NCBI GenBank assembly: GCA_016840025.1
Contig: JAEOTF010000301.1
Coordinates: 1-14,441 of the forward strand
DNA length: 14,441 nt
Source: Candidatus Hodarchaeota archaeon
GTDB taxonomy: Archaea > Asgardarchaeota > Heimdallarchaeia > Hodarchaeales > YT1-039
Direction: 5' to 3'
A model generated the notes under the pieces. It searched no databases. It saw only the letters and a list, made by a program, of their open reading frames with translations, and had not been told where the DNA came from. How positions within the stretch are numbered: the first letter of the stretch is position 1; each line of letters begins with the position of its first letter. Positions 1 through 8,117 of this stretch are shown in pieces. The position numbers and the translations under genes are program-made.

Positions 1-2
1 AG

Positions 3-620
3 AGATATAAACACCTAGGAGAGGTAATTAGCCAACTAGGTAAAGCCATCACGCGAGCAGAGAAGCGAGTCCAGTCTTTTCCCTCGGTCTTCAGTGTGCG
101 CTATAGAACCAAGGTCCAAGGTGAACTAGCCCGCGTTCAGGCGCGTCGGGCGCGGCTACTCAAGGAACTCAAACGAGAAAGTTTTCGATTTGTCAGTAGT
201 GTCCTAGTCCAAACCCATTGTTCTTTATTTAGTATTGAGGATCTCCATTTGACGGTACGGGGAACACGTGGGGCGTTAGCTAAGGCAATTTTAGCCATGC
301 CCGATGAAGAAGACCTATATACACGCGCCGTCCTTCTGGCTAGTTATATCACCGCGCGTCCAATTACTTTACGCAAGGTAAATCCTGCCTATACCAGTCA
401 AGGCACTCATTCTACCTGTGCTATTTCTCCACCCGGGCGGCTAATACGCCAAGACGGGTACTGGGACTATGCCACATGTTCGGCGTGTCAACAACTTGTT
501 AACACCCATCGAGAAGCAGCCACCCATGTTCGCGATTTAGGAATTGCTCTGGGCTCTTTTCCGATTTATCTCATTCCTCGCTCGCTGTTCGCATGTCCAG
601 CGGCACCCCCCTCACTTTAG
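3..620 (+). CDS. TnpB-like RNA-guided nuclease/transposon protein, 3' part (5' end outside window)
   Basis: The frame is open from the first bases of the window, so the start lies upstream. About 205 residues are visible. They show the C-terminal half of a TnpB (IS200/IS605 OrfB) protein: an Arg/Lys-rich helix (about 115-185), the RuvC-II motif SIEDLH with its Glu at 237-239, the characteristic VNPAYTSQ stretch just before the zinc ribbon, and a ribbon of HxxC (408-419) and CxxC (477-488). Where the family has the third catalytic Asp (DxNAA), this protein reads HREAA, with His at 507-509. That suggests a weakened or dead nuclease, unless the alignment is shifted. The first ribbon Cys also appears to be replaced by His. 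TnpB proteins in IS605-type elements are guided by RNA from the element end. G+C is visibly higher than in the rest of the window, which suggests transfer. No TnpA partner is visible. Confidence 0.8.
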   Translation, partial: RYKHLGEVISQLGKAITRAEKRVQSFPSVFSVRYRTKVQGELARVQARRARLLKELKRESFRFVSSVLVQTHCSLFSIEDLHLTVRGTRGALAKAILAMPDEEDLYTRAVLLASYITARPITLRKVNPAYTSQGTHSTCAISPPGRLIRQDGYWDYATCSACQQLVNTHREAATHVRDLGIALGSFPIYLIPRSLFACPAAPPSL

Positions 621-1157
621 CAAGTCAATAGTAGATTTGTCTAGAGTCATAGCATGCGTAGAACCACTAATTTGTTTGATGATATGCATTTTTCTGCCGA
701 GACCTGCTGTGAAATGTTTTCTTTCTTTTTCTTCGTGGATATATTGTTCTTTCTCGAATTTTGCGGTGGCAACCTCGATTAATATATCAAATGTTTTACA
801 ACCAAACCTTTGACTCCTTTTTTTGTTCTTTTTAGAGGAAATGGTTTACCACCTTGATTAGGTTAGGATCTTTATGAACTAAACTTTGTTACAATTCGGA
901 CATATAAAGTAAATAAACATATTTCTTAACACTAGACTTTCCATAGTGTTTTTCATTAATTCTTTGTGAGATTGTAATTCATTAGAAGTAGTTGTTTCTC
1001 GTTGATGCCTTCTAATGATAATTGTTTCACTCAGTGTAAACATCTTACTGATTCTTTCTTCTAATATGATACAAGATGCATCATATATTTAAACATTTCG
1101 GCTCATAAAATGATGTAAAAAGATTTATTTATTGAGACAAATAAGTACAATACATAG
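621..1157. other. AT-rich region without a secure gene, downstream flank of the TnpB element
   Basis: Base composition changes abruptly from G+C-rich to AT-rich at about 615-630, just after the tnpB stop, so the element probably ends close to this point. I found no clear terminal hairpin or insertion-sequence end. The minus strand holds a 54-codon ORF (879-1043) and a frame open for 77 codons but without a usable start (612-845). These may be debris of an older gene. Runs such as TTTAAATATATG, read on the minus strand at about 1084-1095, resemble archaeal TATA boxes. Confidence 0.5.
879..1043 (-). CDS. Possible small protein, 54 aa, unknown
   Basis: This short minus-strand ORF begins with ATG at 1041-1043 and ends with TAG at 879-881. 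The product is polar and charged in its first two thirds (MFTLSETIIIRRHQRE at the N-terminus) and ends in a hydrophobic stretch followed by a single CPNC pair. That could be half of a zinc-binding knuckle or the start of a truncated zinc finger. A TATA-like run lies about 45 bp upstream, a plausible distance for an archaeal promoter, but there is no strong Shine-Dalgarno sequence. The downstream frame on the same strand (612-845) is open without a start, so both could be pieces of one decayed gene. I do not recognise a family, and chance is a serious alternative. Confidence 0.27.
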   Translation of the reverse strand: MFTLSETIIIRRHQRETTTSNELQSHKELMKNTMESLVLRNMFIYFICPNCNKV

Positions 1158-1319
1158 GTGAATCGATTGCCAAAATTGCAAAAAAGAAAAACTAACAGTG
1201 CCTATAGTTACTTAGTAACAGTTCCTAAAGAACTTGTTGAAAAAATGAAATGGAAAGAAGGAAATGTTCTATTATTTTCAATCCTTGATGAGAATAGCCT
1301 CAAAGTTGAAAAAGCATAG
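1158..1319 (+). CDS. AbrB/SpoVT-like small transcriptional regulator or antitoxin
   Basis: This 53-residue product ends in a recognisable swapped-hairpin AbrB (SpoVT/MazE-like) domain: SAYSYLVTVPKELVEKMKW, then KEGN and a final beta strand (SLKVEKA). This matches the usual archaeal pattern SYxVTIPKExVEKLxWKEGD...LxIxK. AbrB domains dimerise and bind DNA, as stand-alone regulators or antitoxins. A stop (1155-1157) lies directly upstream, so the start is GTG at 1158 or, more likely, TTG at 1167. The TTG sits 5 nt after a GGTGA Shine-Dalgarno motif at 1157-1161 and would give 50 residues. No toxin gene is adjacent: the next downstream frame on the same strand is not coding, and the EamA remnant lies antisense over the 3' half. 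It may be an orphan regulator. The family call is fairly secure; the target is unknown. Confidence 0.72.
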   Translation: MNRLPKLQKRKTNSAYSYLVTVPKELVEKMKWKEGNVLLFSILDENSLKVEKA

Positions 1320-1546
1320 AATTCAAGGTATTCTTGTGACATTTTATAACGAAAAGTGATAATTATGCATACCCCTACTAATGATCCCACAAATAAGCGG
1401 AGAAGTGATTGTTCTACACTTGATACACCCAAATCCCTAAGAGTTGCCGATACAACCGGGATAGCGCCAAATGAAAGCCCTCCAAGAATCGCTGCTAAAT
1501 AACCAACTGATTTATGCTTACCCATCTTAAACATACTAATCATCAA
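1208..1546 (-). pseudogene. Remnant of an EamA/DMT-family transporter (N-terminal fragment)
   Basis: The first ~70 residues look like the beginning of a drug/metabolite transporter (EamA fold): a short basic N-terminus, a first membrane helix (GYLAAILGGLSFGAIPVVS), a loop, and a second helix preceded by the typical EQSLLRLFVGSLVG pattern. Full EamA proteins are close to 300 residues with ten helices; this one stops after two. Past about position 1320 the frame is simply the antisense of the AbrB-like gene and has no transporter character, so the genuine homology is 1320-1546. Starts are TTG at 1546 or ATG at 1543, with no good Shine-Dalgarno sequence. I read it as a 3'-deleted gene, probably broken in the same rearrangements that brought the neighbouring insertion element. 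Confidence 0.65.
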
Positions 1547-1629
1547 TGTACTTGGCTTAGAGAACGTAGTTCAAACATGAATCTTAGTTGATGATATAAG
1601 ATTTCACTTTAAGTGAGGATTATATCAAT

Positions 1630-1635
1630 AAAAAA
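1630..1635 (-). terminator. T-tract downstream of the giant surface-protein gene
   Basis: Read on the minus strand, a run of six T lies about 12 nt after the stop codon of the 1772-residue gene. Archaeal RNA polymerase terminates at such T-rich tracts, often without a hairpin. The position is suitable, but short T runs are common in this AT-rich DNA. Confidence 0.4.
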
Positions 1636-1647
1636 GAGTAATAATGC

Positions 1648-4600
1648 TCACAGCGCATTTCTTTTCCGCCATTTAAGCAGAAAATTCCCTATAAGAAGCA
1701 CAAAGGAAGTACTTAGTACTCCTAGGAGGAGAAACGGGGAAGGATTATTCTTAGCATGAGAAGATGATTCTTCTGAACCAGGTTCTCCATTATTAGGGAT
1801 AGATGTCTCATCCAAACTAGGAGTGATCTGACCAAGCTCAAATCTACTATCAATGCCATGAATATCGGTGGCAATAAGCCATAGAGTATAAGTGGCGTTT
1901 GAAAGTTCAAGAGAGGTACTCCATAGATCATCTGTGAGTGTTAGAGGGTATTGTGTTGAATTTGAATAGAGAGTCACAGATGCTATACCCGAAGGGTCAG
2001 AAACAAGGGTTTCAACTTCAAATAAGAGCGGAGAGTGTAGTTCAGCTAACAATGTAGTTGAAGGATAGACATTTAGAAACTCTGGACCTTTTCCGTTGAC
2101 AGTAAAGCTGAAATCGGACATTGCTTTAGCCCCCGCTCTATCTACGGCTATTATTTGAACCCAATAAGTTCCAGGCGTAAAGAACCGTAACTCACCCGAT
2201 ACGACACCATCAACTGGTAAATCAATGAGAATCGTTTCATTTTCTCTAACTATCGAAACGTTACGGATACCGAGGCTATCAGATGCGATTATAGTATAAT
2301 TAACAATTTCCCCGTCATCAAGAAGTAACCGATCCCAACTAACATCTAAAGTGGGAAGTGAATTTGTAGAAATGACAAAAGTTGTTAAATCCTCATATTT
2401 AATCCATGATCCATTATTTAACTGAAGCTGTAATGAGATGGAATAAAAAGAAAGGGGAAAACTCTCATTTAGATGGATAGATATTGTTGATAAGGGACTA
2501 GAGATATCCAGTTGTTGTTCGTAAACAAAATTATCTGTAGTAAGGAGCAACTTAGCTTTAGGAGTCAAGAAAGGATCAATGTCAGATATTTCAACGTCAA
2601 TTACTTCACCAAGCGCTATATCAGAAGGAGAAACTATGAGGTGAGGTGTATTAACTGGTCCTGTCTCAAATCTCAACTGATCCACAATAGAATCCATATT
2701 ATGAAAGGTATCACCAGAATATTCGGCTTTAATTCCACAAATTTGAGGTTGTTGAGAGAGGGGTAATTCAGCATGAAATCGACCCGACTGGTTAGTACTT
2801 ACTACTAGGAGTTCTTCCCATTCCCCAGTTACAGTAGCATTCCAAAAAAGAGTAATGGGAGCATTATAGATAGGGACAGCTGTTGAAGACATCAAAGTAC
2901 CTTGAATAATAGCAGTATTCGACCTAGTAATGGTGCAGTTTTCGAGAGTAAGTATCACAGTTCCTTTTGTTACTGAAATCACACGGGCTTCTTGTTGCGC
3001 GCCTACATATGGATTATCTTCGATAATAATCTTTAACGTATATACACCAGGATTACCATAGTGGATTTGAGTTTCTTGGAGCCAACAGATCTCAATTCCC
3101 GCATAACCTGTGGTATTCGTTTCAACAGTACCCCAAGAGTCCCAGTAGATGCCTGTTAGTGAAGTGGAAAAAGTAATTGGTACGCCTGCAATCGGTTCTC
3201 CTTGAATATCGGTTACATATGCGGACCAGCTAACATTTGCTCCATACTGGAACGTACTGTTCTTTATCTTAGGTTCAAGTTGAGCTGTGCCTTTTAATAC
3301 AACAAGTTCTGCATTTGTAGATGAAGGAGCATGAGTATTATTACCAAGGCAATTAAAATGAAGTGTATACGTACCTTGGGGAAAAGAGATTGGAAAATGA
3401 AAAGATACAAACCCCTTCTGGTTTGTTTGATTCGTTATTTCAAAATAAACAATTTCACCTTGCTGGACAGAAAAGGATACTTCTACACCAGATATAGACG
3501 TTCCTATTAGTGTGGTTACATTGACTGAAATGTTCTGAGATTCTCCATAAGTCGTTTCATACATCAATTGCTCAAGAGATATAGCAGTGGGTTTTGGTAG
3601 AATTTGTAGTACGCAATTCCATGCTCCTGGTCTAAAGTAGGTATTTCCACTGAAAGCGACCTCAAGGGTATAATTTCCAGGCAGAAAATCCAAATTGAGG
3701 AGAAAAACAATAAAGCCTGCTTCATTAGAATCCGCAATAGTCAAAAGTATCCATTGATCATCATATAAGATCATTAAATTCATATTCAGAGAGTCTGTAA
3801 CTGAAAGTCCACTCGGAGTAGTGAGAGAGGCATTAAACATAATTTCTGAACCATATTCTCCGCTTAGTGGTTCCCAAAAAACTAGGATATCATTTCTATC
3901 AATTTCTACTTCAATAGTAGTTAGAGTTGCATCAAAATGTACTGAACCAGTGAAGTTACCCCTGAAGAGATATTTTCCAGGAGTTAGAGTATTAAACCAC
4001 GCTATCTGACATGTACCATTGTTATCTGTTATAACCGTTCCAAAAGAGATCCAAGTATTACCTTGATCATCAGATATCAGGATGTCGATTGGTTGTTGAG
4101 CAACAGGTAATCCTAGCTCATCTTGAAGTACTGCCATCACAGAAACCGTTTCATAATAGAAGGCGTTTGTATGAGAAAGTGTCAGTTGGGTAGTACTACG
4201 AACAGTTAGGAGATGCGAAACACACACATCTCGATAATAAGAGGACTGGCCTTGAGTTTCACAAGTGATATTATACGTATTTGGCGAGAGAGATAATGTG
4301 AAGGTAGCGTTTCCGTCCGTAGAAGTTGTTGTTACAGCCCATTCGATCTCATTCACAATTAATCTAACCAATAAACCACTTATTGGACCTTCATGGAGCC
4401 CTTCAATAGTAATGTACGCTGTTGCTCCATAACTAGCGGAAACCGAAGAGGGTAAATCTAGAAAAGCAGTAAGAGGTTCAAAAACAACAATTGGGTGAGA
4501 AAAATTCTCTGCTACAACGTACTCGCCTTGGGTTTGAATTGTAAAGGTATGAGATCCCCGAGTTTGAAAATTTACGATGTGTTGGAATGTTCCTGCAGGT

Positions 4601-6966
4601 TGCCAGGATGAAATTGCTGTGTGATCTAAGAACAACCGATATTCCTCACTAACATCTCCTTCAAATAGCACATTCGTTTGAACTTCGGTTTCATCGGGGA
4701 AATTAATGAGTGTAATTTGAGCCTTGACTAATATTGTGGCGTCTACAAATACCATCTCTCCCATGAGATTAGTAGCCCGTACAGAAATATTTCCTTTGAA
4801 CATGGGCACCAACCACAACCAATGCCCTTGCCCATCGGAGTCAAGGCTGAGGTTGCCAATATCATACCAAGGAGCAGGAGAAGTGTTCAATGGGCTCCAG
4901 CTTAGAGTGATTTCTTCAAAGGGTGTGCCTACAATCTGGATTGAGGTTATTTCTTCTCCTGTAAGAGAATCTGGCATTGTTATGCGAAGGGGGGCATGCA
5001 CTGAAATTGTACAAGCGCCCAAATTACTCGCAGGTAATTGGAATAGAGTATAATCTCCCGTAAACTGAGCTTCAATCACATGCAGACCAATAGCGGCATC
5101 TGTAGGGATAATGTATTCATAAAAAAAACCACCATTTTCTATTGTAGTAACTGTTCCGATAAGATTTCCATTATCCCACAATGTCACTGGTGCATCTAAC
5201 ACCCCTTGCCCTGTTTCATCCAATAATTGTCCATTTATCCTGATAGGTTTCCCCCGTACAACATTGGTGCAGTTTGACGTTAGTACATCAAAATGAGGTT
5301 GAGAAAAGACAGTTAGTGACAAACTTTGGTTCGCGGGACGAAACACTTCGGTCCCTTCATAATCCCATACGAGGGTGAGAGGACCAAGGGTGTGTGATAA
5401 AGACACAGTATATGTATAATGCATAGGGCCAGTTACTTCACTTGACCAGATAGTAGTACTATTGTCATAACGAAGTGTCAACTGTCCTTCATTAACAATA
5501 GTGGAGTCTACTAATATAGTACAATTTAGAACAACGCCCATGCCTCGCTGGACGCTCGTAGGATAGACAAGTACGAAGGTGATATCACCTCGTACGACGA
5601 TCTCCGTATTGGCTGTTGTTTCTGTGTAATAAGGACTAAATGGAACAGCTTGAATTTCAATAAGGTGCACTCCTCCTACTGTACCTTCTGGAAGTTGCCA
5701 TTCAAACTCTGCTCTACCATGTGTATCAGTAGATATCGGCCCTAACTCCAGTGGAATGTTTGTATCCTTAATAGTTATGTTAGCTTGAACAGGCTGTGTT
5801 GGCATGTCAGTTTCGACAGAATAAGCTGTTAAGCGTACGATATCACCTTCACCATACTCTTCCGCATTAAACTCATAAAGAATTGAAACTGTATCAATAA
5901 TTGTAACGATGATTGTTTCCTGAGCTTCAAGTTCTCCAGTTAAAGGTGAATTAAGACTCAATTCGAAATCAATCAGTCCTAATTGATAGGAGTAAACAGG
6001 AGTGAACTCATACAAATAATCGCGAGACGTAACGTTAGTCTCATCTAATAATATTTGAGTGGTATTTTGAATAGCTCTTAGAGTGAGCAGGTGATCAGTT
6101 GGATCATCCCCATCGATGGAAGCACTGAGGAGCAAACTACTATCTTCCCGATTAATTGTTGTGTTATTTGCGTTTAAGGATAAAGAATAACCATTAACCA
6201 AGATCTGCAGAGTGCAAACACCAGTAGAAGGTGCATGGTCGGCCTCCGCTGACCCAGTATAATGGGCTTCAAAGGAATGGATCCCGGAGGAATACCATGA
6301 CGGAATTACTTGAGTGAAAGTCATGGTATAAGTCACCGCGGCTTGTGCCACAACATCCTGCCGTTGAAGAACAATATTTTCGGTGACATCCACGAGACTG
6401 ATATACCCTCCAGAGAAAAAGGGAAATGCGCCGCCGAGAATCGTAATAGAGACAGAAAAGTTAACAGTAGAATCACACCATACTGTTGACATATCAGGTT
6501 CGATTGTTGTTTCGGTAGCCCATAGTCCAGTGGATATAGGATCCCCCACACAGACTTCAGCGGTACCCGAAGAAGGAGCATATGCCGTTGTCCCTTCATA
6601 TGTCGCGATGAAGGTGCACCACCCCGTAGGGGTCCAGGGTTGTGCTACCCATTCTAAAATGATTAGACCATTCACAACTTCACCCGATACAGAGTAAAAG
6701 TCATCTGTGGCTTCTTTTACAGTCATCGAACCTTCGGAGACAGGTACATCATTAGCAGATACATGAACTGTAAAGTAAACCGCATCAAATGTATGTACCT
6801 CCAACTTGTCTGGAAAAAGTTCCGTTGTTGTTGGTTGAGCGGCTAAGGGTGTAGCTTTCGCTAGCTTATCTCCATCCGACAATTTCGTGATGGATAGCAC
6901 AATGCAAATGACCAAGAATCCGAGTAACAGTTTTTTCAGTCCACACAAAGGACAGCACCTATTCAT
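1648..6966 (-). CDS. Giant membrane-anchored surface protein with about 17 Ig-like repeat modules
   Basis: A 1772-residue cell-surface protein. Residues 1-12 are Cys-rich and basic (MNRCCPLCGLKK), followed by a hydrophobic signal segment (13-27). From about 44 to 1713 the chain is a string of beta-rich modules of 80-110 residues. Many end in a variant of YxGxxxYAPSSGTxxxxV (for example near 122-140, 235-257, 634-656, 1104-1123, 1207-1224, 1414-1432), typical of bacterial/archaeal Ig-like repeats. Modules at 1536-1713 resemble a different Ig type with DxxGI signatures. A Ser/Glu/Pro/Asn linker (1714-1742) leads to one membrane helix (about 1743-1764) and a basic tail KWRKRNAL, giving a type I topology. 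More than 30 N-x-S/T sequons suggest heavy glycosylation. Cysteines are few. The start ATG has the Shine-Dalgarno motif GGAAGGGTGA 4 nt upstream. A role as S-layer-associated, adhesive or stalk protein is inference; no enzymatic domain is visible. Confidence 0.9.
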   Translation of the reverse strand: MNRCCPLCGLKKLLLGFLVICIVLSITKLSDGDKLAKATPLAAQPTTTELFPDKLEVHTFDAVYFTVHVSANDVPVSEGSMTVKEATDDFYSVSGEVVNGLIILEWVAQPWTPTGWCTFIATYEGTTAYAPSSGTAEVCVGDPISTGLWATETTIEPDMSTVWCDSTVNFSVSITILGGAFPFFSGGYISLVDVTENIVLQRQDVVAQAAVTYTMTFTQVIPSWYSSGIHSFEAHYTGSAEADHAPSTGVCTLQILVNGYSLSLNANNTTINREDSSLLLSASIDGDDPTDHLLTLRAIQNTTQILLDETNVTSRDYLYEFTPVYSYQLGLIDFELSLNSPLTGELEAQETIIVTIIDTVSILYEFNAEEYGEGDIVRLTAYSVETDMPTQPVQANITIKDTNIPLELGPISTDTHGRAEFEWQLPEGTVGGVHLIEIQAVPFSPYYTETTANTEIVVRGDITFVLVYPTSVQRGMGVVLNCTILVDSTIVNEGQLTLRYDNSTTIWSSEVTGPMHYTYTVSLSHTLGPLTLVWDYEGTEVFRPANQSLSLTVFSQPHFDVLTSNCTNVVRGKPIRINGQLLDETGQGVLDAPVTLWDNGNLIGTVTTIENGGFFYEYIIPTDAAIGLHVIEAQFTGDYTLFQLPASNLGACTISVHAPLRITMPDSLTGEEITSIQIVGTPFEEITLSWSPLNTSPAPWYDIGNLSLDSDGQGHWLWLVPMFKGNISVRATNLMGEMVFVDATILVKAQITLINFPDETEVQTNVLFEGDVSEEYRLFLDHTAISSWQPAGTFQHIVNFQTRGSHTFTIQTQGEYVVAENFSHPIVVFEPLTAFLDLPSSVSASYGATAYITIEGLHEGPISGLLVRLIVNEIEWAVTTTSTDGNATFTLSLSPNTYNITCETQGQSSYYRDVCVSHLLTVRSTTQLTLSHTNAFYYETVSVMAVLQDELGLPVAQQPIDILISDDQGNTWISFGTVITDNNGTCQIAWFNTLTPGKYLFRGNFTGSVHFDATLTTIEVEIDRNDILVFWEPLSGEYGSEIMFNASLTTPSGLSVTDSLNMNLMILYDDQWILLTIADSNEAGFIVFLLNLDFLPGNYTLEVAFSGNTYFRPGAWNCVLQILPKPTAISLEQLMYETTYGESQNISVNVTTLIGTSISGVEVSFSVQQGEIVYFEITNQTNQKGFVSFHFPISFPQGTYTLHFNCLGNNTHAPSSTNAELVVLKGTAQLEPKIKNSTFQYGANVSWSAYVTDIQGEPIAGVPITFSTSLTGIYWDSWGTVETNTTGYAGIEICWLQETQIHYGNPGVYTLKIIIEDNPYVGAQQEARVISVTKGTVILTLENCTITRSNTAIIQGTLMSSTAVPIYNAPITLFWNATVTGEWEELLVVSTNQSGRFHAELPLSQQPQICGIKAEYSGDTFHNMDSIVDQLRFETGPVNTPHLIVSPSDIALGEVIDVEISDIDPFLTPKAKLLLTTDNFVYEQQLDISSPLSTISIHLNESFPLSFYSISLQLQLNNGSWIKYEDLTTFVISTNSLPTLDVSWDRLLLDDGEIVNYTIIASDSLGIRNVSIVRENETILIDLPVDGVVSGELRFFTPGTYWVQIIAVDRAGAKAMSDFSFTVNGKGPEFLNVYPSTTLLAELHSPLLFEVETLVSDPSGIASVTLYSNSTQYPLTLTDDLWSTSLELSNATYTLWLIATDIHGIDSRFELGQITPSLDETSIPNNGEPGSEESSSHAKNNPSPFLLLGVLSTSFVLLIGNFLLKWRKRNAL

Positions 6967-7068
6967 TCTTTCACCCTTCCTTCGAGTTTTTATTAGTCTG
7001 AAAAGTAGAAGGTATCTCTTTTCTGAGATTTAAATGCACAAAAATATGGGAAGGGTGAGTGAGGTCTA
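6967..7068. promoter_or_regulatory. Divergent promoter region with mirrored Shine-Dalgarno motifs
   Basis: This 102-bp spacer separates the minus-strand surface-protein gene from the plus-strand operon starting at 7069. The same 10-mer GGAAGGGTGA occurs on both strands, at 6971-6980 (minus) and 7049-7058 (plus), each just ahead of a start codon. The plus gene has a further GAGGT at 7061-7065. TTTAAATG at 7029-7036 is a likely TATA box for the plus operon; on the minus strand a TAATAAAA-type box lies at about 6986-6996. Confidence 0.5.
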
Positions 7069-7854
7069 ATGTCTAAAGCAAATTCTTCAAAAGCTCCTAA
7101 ATTGACCCAAGAAATTAATTTTCTGCCAAATGACAACGATTCTTCTTCCTTTCCTAGGAAAGAAACACGACAGAGTGAGTCAATCTTACCTGATAATGTT
7201 GCATGGGAGATCCAAACAATTGAAGTACCTCGGAAACCATATGCTCTGTTACATCTTTTGACCAATACAGAAACCCACGCATGTTTGGCTGCATGTGTCT
7301 CGGAAATGTTCTGTTTATTACCCCTGAATTTGCATAGTACTCGCGCTTTATTAGAAATCACTCGTTTAGGAGATATTAAATTACAAAAACGGATGATTCA
7401 AATTACCCTTGATACTAATACCTCGAAAGAGGAGTATATGGGCTTATTGGTCCTTGCACAGGTGATGACACCCTTTAATGTTACTGATAAGCCAAACAAA
7501 AACCAACTAAAAGAAGTAATGAAAAGCCTTGAAGCAAAAAGCCATTCATTTACCGCAATATTAAATGCATGTGAATGTCAAGTTAAAAAATTAACAAACA
7601 AAGAGCAATTACACTATATGAGAGAAAAAGACGTCAATATCGAAGATGTTATACTTTTTGAGAATAGAGAGGATCTTGAGGTGCTTTTTTCGAAGCAATA
7701 CGAGTCTTCTACCTCTTCTTCTGTGGGAAAAAGTATACAAATCCCCATTACTAAGATTTCTAGATCATCAGTTGATTTGGAACATTATTTCTCTCATGTT
7801 CCTTTCAAAACACGCTCTGAAACTAAAAAAAACCAAAACTCTGCAAGGAGGTAA
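7069..7854 (+). CDS. Unrecognised soluble protein, 261 aa, first gene of a three-gene operon
   Basis: I do not recognise a family. The first ~45 residues are Ser/Asn/Lys-rich and probably disordered. The core (about 45-190) is a mixed alpha/beta region containing EVPRKPYALLHLL, several Leu-rich helices and the segment SFTAILNACECQVKKLTNKE. The C-terminal 60 residues are again polar. There is no signal peptide or membrane helix. The alternation of a beta strand (KRMIQITLDT), two helices and an 'xxLxxxxCxVKKLTxxE' turn resembles the N-terminal domain of VirB4/TraC-type ATPases, but this is a weak impression and there is no Walker motif. ATG at 7069 is preceded by GAGGT (7061-7065). The next gene follows after 5 nt and its Shine-Dalgarno sequence overlaps this stop codon, so translation is probably coupled. 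It likely works with the two downstream products at the membrane. Confidence 0.75.
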   Translation: MSKANSSKAPKLTQEINFLPNDNDSSSFPRKETRQSESILPDNVAWEIQTIEVPRKPYALLHLLTNTETHACLAACVSEMFCLLPLNLHSTRALLEITRLGDIKLQKRMIQITLDTNTSKEEYMGLLVLAQVMTPFNVTDKPNKNQLKEVMKSLEAKSHSFTAILNACECQVKKLTNKEQLHYMREKDVNIEDVILFENREDLEVLFSKQYESSTSSSVGKSIQIPITKISRSSVDLEHYFSHVPFKTRSETKKNQNSARR

Positions 7855-7859
7855 TCTAA

Positions 7860-8117
7860 ATGGCAAAAGTATTACAAAGCACTAGTACCGATCCAATACA
7901 CACTCTTTTTCATATTCCCCGTGCATATCTGACGATTGATTGTAAGTGTGGAAAGCAACATCAAATCGATTTGACTAAACTCCCTGAGTCGACAAGTCGT
8001 CGAATTCAGGTAAAACAGGAGTGCAAACAGGCAAGACATTTTATTGTCCATAGTGGGCACCCTCGTTATAGAAAAATACTTATCATTTCCGAATTTGGAG
8101 ACAATCTATGTGGTTAA
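7860..8117 (+). CDS. Small Cys/His-rich protein, 85 aa, unknown
   Basis: The start is secure: AAGGAGGT at 7845-7852 lies 7 nt before the ATG. The product has CKCGKQH at 28-34 and QECKQARHFIVHSGHPRYR at 53-71, so three Cys (28, 30, 55) and His 60 or 64 could hold one zinc ion in a small ribbon. The last 20 residues form a predicted beta strand and loop (KILIISEFG). There is no membrane segment. It sits between a soluble protein gene (5 nt upstream) and a membrane protein gene whose start overlaps its stop by 8 nt, so all three are probably made together. An adaptor role between the soluble and membrane partners is inference; no function is recognised. Confidence 0.7.
   Translation: MAKVLQSTSTDPIHTLFHIPRAYLTIDCKCGKQHQIDLTKLPESTSRRIQVKQECKQARHFIVHSGHPRYRKILIISEFGDNLCG

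Noticed and set aside
544..813. Plus-strand ORF of 89 codons overlapping the end of tnpB
   Set aside because: Phe/Ser/Cys-rich translation with no domain; it straddles the tnpB end and the AT-rich flank and looks like an open frame by chance.
6383..6697. Plus-strand ORFs inside the giant gene (also 2512-2766, 3821-4009, 4724-5053)
   Set aside because: All are antisense shadows of the Ig-repeat coding sequence, which has a continuous 1772-codon frame.
6993..7361. Minus-strand ORF of 122 codons antisense to the first operon gene
   Set aside because: It covers the divergent promoter region and mirrors the 7069 gene, which has a better Shine-Dalgarno sequence and operon context; translation has no recognisable features.
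7646..7885. Plus-strand ORF of 79 codons overlapping the 261-aa gene
   Set aside because: Out-of-frame shadow; the real 85-aa gene at 7860 has the perfect Shine-Dalgarno sequence.
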